Positions 18,858-29,161 of a stretch of 64,000 bases of DNA are shown here, piece after piece. A program made the translations under genes and the position numbers. Location: assembly GCA_963697365.1 (NCBI GenBank), contig CAVONT010000001.1, positions 65,034 through 129,033 of the forward strand. Reading direction: 5' to 3'. The stretch is from CAIXZV01 sp963697365 (lineage in GTDB: Bacteria > Chloroflexota > Limnocylindria > Limnocylindrales > CSP1-4). The notes under the pieces are model-generated. The model saw only the letters and a program-made list of their open reading frames with translations. It was not told the origin of the DNA and did no database searches. Each line of letters begins with the position of its first letter. The stretch's first letter is position 1.

Positions 18858-19556
18858 GTGGCCGATCAGATCCAGTTCGAGGGCTTCCCGCCCGAAGGCA
18901 TCGCCTTCCTCGTCGACCTCGCTGCCAACAACGACCGCGCCTGGTTCACGCCCCGCAAGGCCCAGTACGAGGACCTGCTCAAGCGCCCGCTCGAGGCGCT
19001 GTGCCTCGCCCTCGCCGAGCGTTTCGAGGCCCGCGGGATCGGCTTGATCGCGGACCGGAGATCGCCGTTCCGCATCTACCGCGACACCCGGTTCAGCAAG
19101 GACAAATCGCCCTACAAGACGGCGGCCAGCGCGCAGTTCCCAGCTGCCGGCGTGCCCGGCGGTCCGAGCGGCTACTTCCACATGGAGCCAGGTGAGGTGT
19201 TCATGGGTGGAGGCCTCTACCGGCCATCAACGCGCGTGGTGGCCACGTGGCGGCGCATCGTGGACGAGGATCCGGGGGCGGTGCACGCTGCCCTCGACGA
19301 CCCCGGGTTCGCCGACACGTTCGGGCGCCTGTACGCGGAGGAGCAGCTGGTGCGCGTTCCGGCCGGCTATCCGAAGGACCATCCGGACGGCGAGCTGCTC
19401 AAGCTCAAGGACCTGATCTTCAGTCATCGCCTGTCCGATGCGGACGTGTCGTCGCCCGACCTGCCCGACATCCTGTGCGATGGGTTCGAGGCGGCCGGCC
19501 CGGTGTTCGCGCTCCTGTCCCGCGTGGCGGCCGAGGCATCGGCAGCGGAGGCCTGA
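18858..19556 (+). CDS. DUF2461 family protein
   Basis: 232 residues from GTG 18858. Family landmarks: FEGFPPEGIAFLVDLAANNDRAWF at the N-terminus, FRIYRDTRFSKDKSPYKTAASAQF in the centre, YFHMEPGEVFMGGGLYRPS and the C-terminal FSHRLSDADVSSPDLPDIL. DUF2461 (TIGR02453) proteins are widespread cytoplasmic proteins of unknown biochemical role. No operon partner is certain; the AAA+-VWA gene begins 43 bp downstream on the same strand. Confidence 0.92.
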   Translation: MADQIQFEGFPPEGIAFLVDLAANNDRAWFTPRKAQYEDLLKRPLEALCLALAERFEARGIGLIADRRSPFRIYRDTRFSKDKSPYKTAASAQFPAAGVPGGPSGYFHMEPGEVFMGGGLYRPSTRVVATWRRIVDEDPGAVHAALDDPGFADTFGRLYAEEQLVRVPAGYPKDHPDGELLKLKDLIFSHRLSDADVSSPDLPDILCDGFEAAGPVFALLSRVAAEASAAEA

Positions 19557-19598
19557 CCGGCTACCATCGGTCTGCCCATCGCCCGCCCCGGAGACCGC

Positions 19599-21435
19599 GT
19601 GAACCCGATCCGCCAGATCCAGGAGCAGCACGGCATCGTCGGCCGCGAGGACGAGCTTGCGCTGGCGCTGGCCGTGCTGGAGTCAGGGCGGCACCTGCTG
19701 CTCGAGGGCCCGGTCGGCGTCGGCAAGACGACGGTGGCACTCGCCGTCTGCGACCACCTCGGACGGGACACGGTGCGGGTGGACGGGGACGACCGCTACT
19801 CCGAAGCCAAGCTCACCGGGTGGTTCGATCCGCCCCTCGTGCTGTCCGTCGGCTACGGCGAGGAGAGCTTCAACGCCGGGCCGCTGGTGGCCGCGATGCG
19901 CGCGGGTGCGGTGCTGTTCATCAACGAGCTCAACCGCATGCCGGAGACGGTCCAGAACGTGCTGCTGCCGGCGCTTGACGAGCGGCGGATCGGCGTGCCG
20001 CACCTGGGCGAGGTGGTTGCCGCCCCCGGGTTCCAGGTGATCGCCACGCAGAACCCGGTGGAGTACGTGGCCACGGGGCACCTCTCCGAGGCCCTCCGGG
20101 ACCGGTTCGAGCACCTCGCGCTCGTCTACCAGGACGAGGCCGAGGAGGAGGCGATCGTCACCGTTGAGACGCGGGCGGCGGGCGGACCCCCGGCGGACCC
20201 GGCCCTCGTGGCCATTGCCGTCCGCCTCGCGCGCGCGACGCGCTCGCACCCGCGAATCCGGAAGGGCGCTTCCGTGCGAGCAGCGATCGCGACGGTGCAG
20301 GTGGCCACGCGGCTGGGCGTGGCGGCTGGCGTGGACCCCGCACGGGATCCTGCGGTCCTGCGCCGCGCAGCCGCAGCGGCGTTCAAGACACGGATCGACC
20401 TGCGCGACGAGGCCGGCCACGGTTTCGATGCCGTGCTCGACGAGCTTGGTCGAACGTGCTCTCGCCGAGGCCGACGCCGAGGTGCGAGCGCCGCCACCCG
20501 GCGAGACCGCCGATGACGGCGCCACCGACGAGGATGGCGATGTCGCCGTCGACCTGGTCGCTCCGTCCGTGGCAATCACGACATCTGCCCCAGAGCTCAG
20601 TGCACGCGACGGGTCCCCCCTCGACGGCTGGGAGCTCGCCGCGCGGCTGACCGCCGGCAGGCTCAAGCACGCCGACATGGTCGTGGTGACGGAGGCCGAG
20701 CGGCTCGCGACCGCCGCCGTGCTCCGGCGGGCCGCGGCGCTGGTGGGCCCGTTGCGGGCGCGGACGCGGCTCCGGAGATCGCCGCACGAGGCCGCCCCAC
20801 ACGGGGAGCTCGACGTGGCGGGCACGCTCGAGAACACCGCCGGCAAGCGCTACCCGGATCCCGGCGACTGGGTCGTGGAGCACCGCGAGGAGGAACGCCG
20901 GCAGGTCGTCCTCATGGTGGACACCTCGGGGAGCATGGCCGGCGAGCCGATGGCGCTCGCGTCGGTGGCGGCCGCGGTGCTGGCGCTCAAGGTTCGCCCG
21001 GGCGACCTCGGCATCGTGGGCTTCTCGGACGATGCGCGCGACATCGTTGTGCTGGGCGAGCAGATCCCGGTCGAGGAGGTGGTCCGGCGGCTGCTGGACC
21101 GGCCGTGCCTCGGCTCCACGAACATCGAGGCGGCCCTCGAGGCCGGCGAGCAGCAGCTGGCCCGGACGCGGAACCCGCGCAGCGCTGCGGTGCTCGTCTC
21201 CGACGGCCAGTACACGACTGGCGGCGACCCGCGGGCGGTGGCGGCCCGCATCGAGCGGCTCCACGTGCTGCACACGAAGGCCGACGACCCGCCGAGGAGC
21301 AGCGTGTGGATCAACCCGGTCCGCCAGGTGGGTCCGGACGTGGCGCGGCTGGGTGGCGGCTCGCTGGTCCCGGTGCGCACGTTCGAGGAGTTGCCGGCGA
21401 GGATGCTTGATCTCGCGGACGTGCTCCTGCGCTGA
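19599..21435 (+). CDS. AAA+ (MoxR-type) ATPase fused to a von Willebrand A domain (one frameshift)
   Basis: Residues 1-285 are a MoxR-like AAA+ ATPase: Walker A GPVGVGKTT, Walker B VLFINELNRMP, sensor 1 ATQNPVEY, arginine finger LRDRFEH. After FDAVLDEL an extra base near 20448 (GAGCTTGGTC, expected GAGCTGGTC) shifts the frame; without it VERALAEADAEV follows at once and the protein runs on to a VWA domain with a full MIDAS (VDTSGSMAG, GSTNIEAAL, VSDGQ) to TGA 21435. The joined product is about 611 residues, similar in layout to magnesium-chelatase I-D fusions. Such pairs act as metal-dependent chaperones or chelatases; the target here is unknown. GTG start at 19599. Confidence 0.82.
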
Positions 21436-21474
21436 CGACCGCGCCCGGGGCCGCCGACGCTCGCGCTGACCTCC

Positions 21475-21509
21475 GGGCGACCCATGTCATGCGGGCGACC
21501 CATGTCATG
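21475..21509. repeat. Direct repeat of GGGCGACCCATGTCATG
   Basis: A 17-bp unit occurs twice with an 18-bp period (21475-21491, 21493-21509) just after the AAA+-VWA gene. The 349-bp gap to 21785 otherwise contains palindromic repeat copy B and the 10-bp tandem at 21724-21758; no gene was found. Confidence 0.6.
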
Positions 21510-21609
21510 TCCGAATCCCGCCAGCGCGCGCGGACGGCAGCCGTACGCCACTGAAGGGCGACTTCACACCTACGTGTCCGCGACGCATCCGGCCCGGACC
21601 ACGGCCGCC

Positions 21610-21720
21610 GACTCGGGTGGGGGTCAGGAGCGGGTTCGGCGTGCGGGGCATTGGCGGCAAGGTCGACCTTCACGCACAAGCCGTGCGGGGACCAGGCGCT
21701 GGTGACCCTGACGTGGTTCA
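21610..21720 (+). repeat. Dispersed intergenic palindromic repeat, copy B
   Basis: Opens GACTCGGGTGGGGGTCAGGAG, followed by GGTTCGGCGTGC, and closes GCGCTGGTGACCCTGACG. Length 111 bp, the same as copy C. Contains ACGCACAAGCCGTGC as a shorter internal dyad. Confidence 0.65.
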
Positions 21721-21723
21721 GGA

Positions 21724-21758
21724 CGAGGGGGCGCGAGGGGGCGCGAGGGGGCGCGAGG
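21724..21758. repeat. 10-bp tandem repeat GCGCGAGGGG
   Basis: GCGCGAGGGG with perfect 10-bp period, slightly over three copies, immediately after repeat copy B and 27 bp from the 3' end of the molybdoenzyme gene. Confidence 0.65.
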
Positions 21759-21784
21759 TCGCGGGATGCACGCCGCCGGTCCGG

Positions 21785-22438
21785 CTACCCCGAGAAGCGC
21801 TCCTCGCGCCACGGGTCGGCGTCGTTGTTGTAGCCGTAGCGCTCCCAGAAGCCGAGCCGGTCGTGGGTCACGAACTCCAGCCCGCGGATCCATTTCGGGC
21901 CCTTCCAGAAGTACTTCTTCGGGACGATGAGACGGAGCGGCCAGCCGTGCTCGGGCGTCAGAGGCTCGCCTTCGTAGGTGTCGGCGAGGAGGACATCGTC
22001 GTCGTCCAGGACGGCGAGCGGGACGTTGGCCGTGTAGCCCTGCTCGGCATGGCCGACCACGTGCACGGCGGACGGCCGGACCTGCGCCAGCTCCAGGATC
22101 GTCTGGATCGCGACGCCCTCCCAGTGCGTGTCCAGCTTCGACCAGCGGGTCACACAGTGGATGTCGGTGACAACCTGCTTGCGCGGCAGGGCGCGGAACT
22201 GCTCCCACGTGAGCGTGAGCGGGTTGTCGACCTCGCCGTACACGCGGAAATCCCATCTCGCGAGGTCCACCGACGGGACGGACCCGTAGTGGAGGACCGG
22301 GAACTTGTCGGTCAGGTGCTGGCCCGGCGGGATGCGGTCCGCCACCGCAGCGTCCGGGCGCCGGTTTCCCAAGAGTCGATCGAACATGGCTTCGCAGGCT
22401 CCTGCTCCCCGGGGACGCCGGGTCTCGTCGTAGGGCAT
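21785..22438 (-). CDS. Sulfite-oxidase-like molybdopterin oxidoreductase
   Basis: About 217 residues covering one SUOX-type molybdopterin domain. The molybdenum-ligating Cys is in TDIHCVTRWSK; other landmarks are DFRVYGEVDNPLTLTWEQFRALP and HGWPLRLIVPKKYFWKGPKWI. No signal peptide and no dimerisation domain, as in the short YedY-like/soluble subgroup. A TAAGGT box (22452-22447) lies eight bases before ATG 22438, favouring this start and a leaderless transcript; ATG 22387 with GGAGCAGGAG upstream is an alternative. Substrate unknown. Divergent from the glycosyltransferase gene with a 44-bp shared promoter region. Confidence 0.85.
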   Translation of the reverse strand: MPYDETRRPRGAGACEAMFDRLLGNRRPDAAVADRIPPGQHLTDKFPVLHYGSVPSVDLARWDFRVYGEVDNPLTLTWEQFRALPRKQVVTDIHCVTRWSKLDTHWEGVAIQTILELAQVRPSAVHVVGHAEQGYTANVPLAVLDDDDVLLADTYEGEPLTPEHGWPLRLIVPKKYFWKGPKWIRGLEFVTHDRLGFWERYGYNNDADPWREERFSG

Positions 22439-22482
22439 TCGTACCAACCTTACCTGCGGATCGCGTCGGGTACCCTTGAACC
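22439..22482. promoter_or_regulatory. Divergent promoter region, likely leaderless both ways
   Basis: TACCCT (22471-22476) lies six bases before ATG 22483 and, on the other strand, TAAGGT (22452-22447) lies eight bases before ATG 22438. Each fits a -10 element placing transcription start at the start codon. Confidence 0.5.
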
Positions 22483-23254
22483 ATGTCCGGCGAGCCCAAG
22501 GTCGTCATCGTCATGCCCGCGTACAACGCCGCCCGAACGCTGGAGCGGACGTACGCGGACATCCCGCATGACCTCGTGGACCACATGATCCTCGTGGACG
22601 ACGTGTCGAAGGACGAGACGGTCGAGATCGCCCGGCGGCTCGGCCTCGAGGTCATCGTCCACCGCCAGAACAAGGGCTACGGCGGCAACCAGAAGACCTG
22701 CTACGACCGCGCGCTGGAGTGGGGCGCCGATGTGGTGGTCATGCTCCACCCCGACTACCAGTACGACGCGACGCGCATCCCGCGAGCTCGTCGCCCCGAT
22801 CCTGGCCGGCGAGAAGGACCTGATGCTGGGCTCGCGGTTCCTGGGCGATCCGCTCGCGGGCGGCATGCCGAAGTGGAAGTACGTCTCGAACCGCTTCCTG
22901 ACCGGCGTCGAGAATGCCGCCTTCGGCCAGCACCTGTCGGAGTACCACACCGGGCTGCGCGCCTACAGCCGTCACCTCCTCGAGACGATCCCGTACCGGC
23001 TCAACTCGGACGACTTCGTCTTCGACCAGGACCTGATCGCCCAGGTGGTGGCGGCGGGTGGCATGCAGATCGGCGAGGTCCCGGTCCCGACGCGCTACTT
23101 CGAGGAGGCGAGCTCCGTGAACTTCAAGCGGAGCGTCGTGTACGGCCTGTCCACCCTGCGCGTCGTCGGCCGCTACCTGCTGCATCGCAGCGGGCTCCGC
23201 CGCTCGGCCAAGCTCAGCCCGCGCGCCTCCGCGAGCGAGCCCGGTCCCGCCTGA
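22483..23254 (+). CDS. Family 2 glycosyltransferase (one frameshift)
   Basis: About 257 residues of a GT-A enzyme transferring a sugar from an activated donor, probably dolichol/undecaprenyl-phosphate mannose-synthase-like. N-terminus VVIVMPAYNAARTLERTY, donor Asp motifs VDDVSKDET and MLHPDYQYD, then after an indel near 22783 RELVAPILAGEKDLMLGSRFLG and FDQDLIAQVVAAGG. In the usual DxD place it has HPDYQYD, as many GT2 relatives of this subfamily do. C-terminus amphipathic. It is followed two bases later by a membrane protein gene, suggesting cell-envelope glycolipid synthesis. Confidence 0.87.
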
Positions 23255-23256
23255 CC

Positions 23257-24321
23257 GTGACCTCGACCCGGGGGCTGGGGCGCGCCGCCCTTGGCCTGCT
23301 CATCTCCGTCGTCGCGCTGATCCTGGTCATCCGCAACGTCGACCTGGCGGCCGCGTGGGATGCCCTGCGGAACGCGGACCCGGCCTGGGTGGCGCTGCTG
23401 GTGCTGTTCGTCCTGGGCGACATCCTGCTTCGGGCATTGCGCTGGCAGGTGCTCCTCAAACCCGTGGCGAAGGTGCCGTTCAGGCCTGTGCTGGCCTCGC
23501 TGCTGGTGGGCTATCTCGCCAACAACGTCCTCCCCGCCCGTCTGGGCGAGATCGTCCGCAGCCACGACCTCGGGGAGCGTACGGGGATCAGCCGCTCCAC
23601 GATCCTGGGCACGATCGTGATCGAGCGGGTCGTCGACACCATGGTGGTGGTCTCGATCGCCGCGCTCGCGATCCTGGTGCTGTCCGTGCGGGGGATCGTG
23701 GCGTCGGCGGTGCTGGTGGGCTTCGCGGTGACCGCGCTGCTGGTGGTGGCCATCGCCGTGGGCATGGCGGCGCACCGGCTGCCGGGCGCGGACCGCGTCC
23801 GGACCTGGCTGGACCGCTGGCCGTCGATCCACCGCACGCTCATCCGGCTCCGGGCAGGGCTTGCAGTGGCGGGCAACCTCCGCACGATGGCCCTCGCCGT
23901 GCTCCTCACCATCGCGTCGTGGTCGCTCACGGTGCTGGCCTTCGCGGCGGGCGCCCAGGCCGTGGGGATCGAGCCGACGATGGGCCAGGCGGCGCTCCTC
24001 GCGGCGGGCACCAACCTCGCAACGGCGATCCCGGCGGCGCCCGGCTACGTCGGCACGTTCGAGCTGGCGGTGGTGACGATCGCGGCGTCGGTGGGCATCC
24101 CGTCCGACCAGGCGCTCGCATTCGGGATCCTGGTGCACCTCACGGTGCTGCTGGTCACCTCGGTTGGCGGAGCGATCGCGTTCATGCTGGGCGGGCGGCG
24201 GCGGCTCGTCCCTGCGACCGCCGCCACGGGACACTCGGCACCAGACGCCGTCGCTGAGGAGGCGCATGATGGGCCGGTCGACGACGCGCGACGGGGGTCT
24301 CCCGTCCGGGAGGGGGAGTGA
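23257..24321 (+). CDS. Flippase-like integral membrane protein (lysylphosphatidylglycerol-synthase TM family, UPF0104)
   Basis: About 354 residues, GTG 23257 two bases after the glycosyltransferase stop. Seven to eight membrane segments; landmarks LRALRWQVLLKPVAK, LLVGYLANNVLPARLGEIVRSHDL, IVIERVVDTM and the late AAGTNLATAIPAAPGYVGTFELAV, all diagnostic of the LPG-synthase TM-region family. These proteins are implicated in lipid-linked glycan or aminoacyl-lipid translocation. The pairing with a GT2 enzyme supports a glycolipid assembly role (inference). The C-terminal tail of 45 residues is charged and cytoplasmic. Confidence 0.9.
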   Translation: MTSTRGLGRAALGLLISVVALILVIRNVDLAAAWDALRNADPAWVALLVLFVLGDILLRALRWQVLLKPVAKVPFRPVLASLLVGYLANNVLPARLGEIVRSHDLGERTGISRSTILGTIVIERVVDTMVVVSIAALAILVLSVRGIVASAVLVGFAVTALLVVAIAVGMAAHRLPGADRVRTWLDRWPSIHRTLIRLRAGLAVAGNLRTMALAVLLTIASWSLTVLAFAAGAQAVGIEPTMGQAALLAAGTNLATAIPAAPGYVGTFELAVVTIAASVGIPSDQALAFGILVHLTVLLVTSVGGAIAFMLGGRRRLVPATAATGHSAPDAVAEEAHDGPVDDARRGSPVREGE

Positions 24322-25046
24322 TGGCACTGCAGCCGGGGACGCGGCCGTGGCCGGGCTCGACCGAGTGGGGCGAGGACTGGCTCACGCAGACCCAGCGCGA
24401 GCTCGCCCACCTGGGCTTCGAGCTGCGTGACGGGTCCCTGCCTGGGTCACACCCCGGGCCGCGCCTGCTGGTCGGCTTCCGGGAGATTCCCACGCTGGAG
24501 CATTTCGACCCGGAGGAGATCACGTTCTGGGAGGCCCGCGGCGGGCGCGGCCGGGTCGCGACCCTGACCTCGAAGGCCGATGTGCCCGCCTCCCGTCCGT
24601 GGTCGTGGGGACAGATCCGGGTCACGGACCGGATCCCCGTCAGCAACCAGTTCCTGGGCTTCGGCGGCACGGTCCTCGTCGACGCGCTGGACGGCGCGTC
24701 CGTCTACGCTGCGTTCACGTCGCCGGCGCCGATCGTCCGCTGGGCGGGCCACTCGCAGGGCGTGGACCCGCTCGTGGACGAGATCGGGGCGTTCTTCGCG
24801 CGTCTCATGATCCCGATCGACTACCAGGAGGGCGCGGAGGCGCGCGTCGTCGAGGCGTCTCCGGAGGCCCTGTACGCGGTGTTCCTCGCGCACTCGCTGG
24901 AGCGCATCCATGCCAGCCGCCGGCTCGCAGACGCGGATCCCGAGGTCGCAGGCTGGGTGCGCCACGAGGCGGCCCGGCTCGCGCACGACGCACCTGCTCG
25001 CTGGAGCGAGGGCGCGGCGCTGCTCGACTTCCTCGACCTGGGCTGA
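24321..25046 (+). CDS. Hypothetical protein
   Basis: 241 residues from ATG 24321, overlapping the stop of the flippase gene (GTGATG) with GAGGGGGAG as ribosome site. Predominantly soluble; contains GFREIPTLEHFDPEEITFWEARGG, FLGFGGTVLVDALDGASVYAAFTSPAPIVRW and a helical C-terminus HSLERIHASRRLADADPEVAGWVRHEAARL. No TM or signal peptide and no recognisable catalytic motif. Tight coupling to the GT2-flippase pair suggests a related process. The family is not recognised. Confidence 0.75.
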   Translation: MALQPGTRPWPGSTEWGEDWLTQTQRELAHLGFELRDGSLPGSHPGPRLLVGFREIPTLEHFDPEEITFWEARGGRGRVATLTSKADVPASRPWSWGQIRVTDRIPVSNQFLGFGGTVLVDALDGASVYAAFTSPAPIVRWAGHSQGVDPLVDEIGAFFARLMIPIDYQEGAEARVVEASPEALYAVFLAHSLERIHASRRLADADPEVAGWVRHEAARLAHDAPARWSEGAALLDFLDLG

Positions 25047-25083
25047 GCCGCGGCCCACGGCCGACGGGCGGTAACGGGCCCGG

Positions 25084-25194
25084 CGACTCCGGTCAGGGTC
25101 AGGAGACCGTTCGTCGTGCGGGGGTCGTGCACGCTGCTCGGGTTTCGTGCACGGCGCACGCAGGGTGCGCCCGCTGGTGACCCGGACCCGAGTC
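25084..25194 (+). repeat. Dispersed intergenic palindromic repeat, copy C (reference copy)
   Basis: 111 bp. The left end GACTCCGGTCAGGGTCA is the imperfect reverse complement of the right end GGTGACCCGGACCCGAGTC, so the whole element can fold back; an inner dyad lies around TTTCGTGCACGGCGCACG. Fills most of the 195-bp gap between a plus gene and the 3' end of the osmoprotectant operon. Confidence 0.75.
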
Positions 25195-25241
25195 ACGGTG
25201 CGGGTCCGGGTTCGTGACGATGCGCCCGTCGGCGCCCGGAC

Positions 25242-26147
25242 CTACTTGAGCAGTCCTTTCGCCGTGAGGAACGCCTTCGCGACGTCCGCGACATCCTCCT
25301 GGTCCACTGCCACCTTCACGCCGAGCTCCGTCAGCGTCTCCGTGGTCAGCAGCGCGAGGACCGCGTCCAGGCGCTCCTGGAACGCGGCCTTGTCACCCAC
25401 CTTGGCGAGCAGGTCGTCGCGGACCAGGGCCGTCATGTTCTCGGCCGGCTGCGTGTCCTTGTCGTCCTCGAGCGCCACGAACCCGAACTGCGCGATGGCC
25501 GGCTGCGTGGAGCAGAGCCACGCGAAGTCGACGCCGCCGCTCTTGAGCGCCTCGGCGATGGGCGCGTCGCAGGCCGCCAGCCGCTCGGCCGACGCGGGCG
25601 GGTAGGTGATCCCGTACGTCTCGAGCGCGTCCTTGCACAGCGGGTTCGCGTCGCAGTCGGGCGTGAGCGCCCACTTGAGCTCGTCCTGGACGGCGGCAAG
25701 GTCGCTCATCCTGCTCAGCCCGAACTCCGCGGCCGTGTCGGCGCGGACGACACCCGCGTTCGTGTCCTCGCCGGGCGAGATCCCGAAGACGCTGATCGCC
25801 TTCGCCTTGAGCGCCTCGGCCAGTGCCGTGCGGTTGGCCTCACCGTCGGAGGTGGTCTTCGTCGCGTCGTAATAGCCGAGGCCGGAGCCGACGTACTCGG
25901 GTGAGATGTCGATCTGGCCCTGCTCGAGGGCCGGCTGGCGGACCTGGCGGGCGCCGATGCCCAGGTTGCGGGCGACGGAGTAGCCGTCGGCTTCGAGCAC
26001 CTGGGCGAACATCTCCGCGACCAGCTTCGACTCGTAGAAGCCATCGGACCCGACCTTGATCTCGGGCTTGCCGCCGCCACCTGCCGAGCAGGCTGACAGG
26101 GCCGTGAGCATCGCGACGGCGATCGCGAGCGTGCGGAACGACCGCAT
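25242..26147 (-). CDS. Osmoprotectant/glycine-betaine ABC transporter substrate-binding lipoprotein
   Basis: 301 residues; OpuBC/OsmF-type binding protein. Signal peptide with lipobox LSACS at Cys20, then KPEIKVGSDGFYESKLVAEMFAQVLEADGY. The family features IDISPEYVGSGLGYYD and the ligand-cage aromatics follow. It is the last gene of a four-gene operon (ATPase, two permeases, this gene) in which each start lies within 90 bp of the previous stop. It delivers compatible solutes such as glycine betaine or carnitine to the permeases (family knowledge; exact ligand unknown). Confidence 0.93.
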   Translation of the reverse strand: MRSFRTLAIAVAMLTALSACSAGGGGKPEIKVGSDGFYESKLVAEMFAQVLEADGYSVARNLGIGARQVRQPALEQGQIDISPEYVGSGLGYYDATKTTSDGEANRTALAEALKAKAISVFGISPGEDTNAGVVRADTAAEFGLSRMSDLAAVQDELKWALTPDCDANPLCKDALETYGITYPPASAERLAACDAPIAEALKSGGVDFAWLCSTQPAIAQFGFVALEDDKDTQPAENMTALVRDDLLAKVGDKAAFQERLDAVLALLTTETLTELGVKVAVDQEDVADVAKAFLTAKGLLK

Positions 26148-26232
26148 CGGGACTCCTCTCGTGTGCGTCTGCCTCGATCCCAGGCGGGGGCGCGGGATCG
26201 GAGCGTACCGCGACCTCCGGAATCCGTCCCCG

Positions 26233-26973
26233 TCAGGGGATGAACTGCGGGACAGGGATCTCCGAGAGGTCGCGGAAGTCGCGCGCCGGGCCCATCGACC
26301 GGTCGGCCTTGCGGGCAGCCCGCCGCTGCAGCCACGCCAGCACGAGGTCCACGGAGATCGCCAGGATCGTGACCAGGAGCGCCCCGCCGATCAGCTCGCC
26401 CAGGCCGGCGATCCCCTTCGCCCTGCCGCCGAGGATGAACGCGCCGAGACCGCCGAAGCCGACGACCGCACCGATGGTCGCGGTCGCGATGACGTTGAGC
26501 GTCGCCGTCCGGAAGCCGCCGATGATGACCGGTGCCGCCAGCGGCAGCTCGAGGTCGCGGAGGACCTGGCTCTCCGTGAGACCCATGCCGCGCCCGGCCT
26601 CGAGCAGGTCCCGGTCGACGGCCTGCAGCCCCGCGAACGCGTTCATGAGGATGGGCGGGATGGCGAGGATCACCATCGCGACGAACGTCGGGATGAGGTC
26701 CAGGCCGTAGTCCGGCGAGATCGCCAGCGAGATCGGGAGGATGATCACGATCACGGCGTACGACGGCAGCGCCCGTCCGATGTTGCTGATGTTGATCGCG
26801 ATCCCGGCGCCGCGGCCCGTGTGGCCGATCCACAGCCCCACGGGCAAGGCGATCAGCGTCGCCGCCAGGATCGAGACGGCTGCGATCGCCACGTGCTCGA
26901 GCAGCCGGAACGGGATGCCGCTGTCGCCCTGCCAGGACGCGGGGTCCGTGAGCCAGCCGAGGAGCTCGTTCAT
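26233..26973 (-). CDS. Osmoprotectant ABC transporter permease
   Basis: 246 residues, about six TM segments, BPD_transp_1 fold. The permease signature for coupling to the ATPase appears as EAGRGMGLTESQVLRDLELPLAAPVIIGG. ATG 26973 begins MNELLGWLTDPASW. A charged C-terminal tail (RAARKADRSMGPARDFRDL) extends past the last TM. Second permease of the operon, 28 bp downstream of the first. Likely forms a heterodimer with the permease at 27002-27664. Confidence 0.93.
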   Translation of the reverse strand: MNELLGWLTDPASWQGDSGIPFRLLEHVAIAAVSILAATLIALPVGLWIGHTGRGAGIAINISNIGRALPSYAVIVIILPISLAISPDYGLDLIPTFVAMVILAIPPILMNAFAGLQAVDRDLLEAGRGMGLTESQVLRDLELPLAAPVIIGGFRTATLNVIATATIGAVVGFGGLGAFILGGRAKGIAGLGELIGGALLVTILAISVDLVLAWLQRRAARKADRSMGPARDFRDLSEIPVPQFIP

Positions 26974-27001
26974 GCGAGGATCTGCCTGCTCATGCGCTTG
27001 C

Positions 27002-27660
27002 TCATGCGCCCGCCGTCCGCCGGGTGGTCGCCCGGGCCCAGGGCGTCAGTTGCCGCTCCGTGCGCACCAGCAGCCAGTCAACGACCAGCGCGAGCGCGAT
27101 CGACAGCAACCCGCCCAGCAGGTACTTGGTGGGGAAGAACGTCTGGAGGCCCTCGGTGATCAGCAGGCCGAGCCCGCCGAAGCTGGAGCCGAGGATGGAC
27201 ACGACGGTGGCGAGGCCGATGAGCGTCACCGCGGCGAGCCGGACACCGGCCATGGTCAGCGGGATCGCGAGCGGCAGCTCCACGCGCCACAGGCGCTGTC
27301 GGCCGCGGTAGCCCATGGCGTCGGCGGCCTCGAGGACGTCGGCTGGCACGCCCTCGAGGCCGGCCACGATGTTCCGGAACAGGATCAGGAGGGTGTAGGT
27401 GGTCAGCGGGATGAACGCGGTGAGCCAGCTGAACGAGAACAGCGGCACCAGGAGGGCGAACGCCGCGAGGCTGGGGATCGTGTAGAGGATGCCCGTGAGC
27501 GCGGTGACCGGGCCATAGATCACCGGATGGCGGATCGCCGCGACGGCCAGCGCGAGCGAGATCGCGAGTCCGGCGGCAAGGGGCACCGCGACGAGGACCA
27601 GGTGCTGGAGCAGCAGGAAGGCGATGTCGTCGAGGTGGCCGGCGATCCAGCCCCAGTCGA

Positions 27661-27664
<4 letters not shown>
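27002..27664 (-). CDS. Osmoprotectant ABC transporter permease
   Basis: 220 residues, MIDWGWIAGHLDDIAFLLLQHL start, six TM helices, EAA-loop signature EAADAMGYRGRQRLWRVELPLAIPLTMAG. Its ATG at 27664 overlaps the inferred stop of the ATPase gene (ATGA) once the indel in that gene is allowed for. Same fold and length class as the OpuBB/YehW proteins. Confidence 0.93.
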
Positions 27665-28892
<1,228 letters not shown>

Positions 28893-29161
28893 GCGGGTAC
28901 TCCAGCGGTTTCGCGAAGGCTACGCGATCCCGCCGATGCCCCGCACCGCGATCGGCAGCCCGGGGCTCCTGGGTATTCGGCCAGGCCGAGCACTCCGAGC
29001 GTCCGGGGCCCGTTTCGTTCGGTCCGGGCGAGCGATTCGACCGCGAATCGGGGGATCGGCCGTCGATCCGTCCGGCTGGACCGAACAACGGGCCCGCCCG
29101 GGGTCGCGCGTGCTCGGTCCAGTCGAACGGCCGCGCCGCATCGCACCCGGCAACGGCGGGG
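28893..29161. promoter_or_regulatory. Upstream region of the osmoprotectant operon, with a large nested inverted repeat
   Basis: No gene. GGGCCCGTTTCGTTCGGTCC (29006-29025) pairs with GGACCGAACAACGGGCCC (29078-29095): 18 bp with a 2-nt bulge. Inside its loop is a perfect dyad CGATTCG-4-CGAATCG (29033-29050). It lies just downstream of the LLM gene stop and 110-200 bp upstream of the ATPase start, so it may end or protect the LLM transcript, bind a regulator of the importer, or both. Confidence 0.5.

Noticed and set aside
21610..21720. att site or integron attC
   Set aside because: Palindromic, but the same element occurs in five gaps without an integrase, and its ends lack the attC core GTTRRRY.
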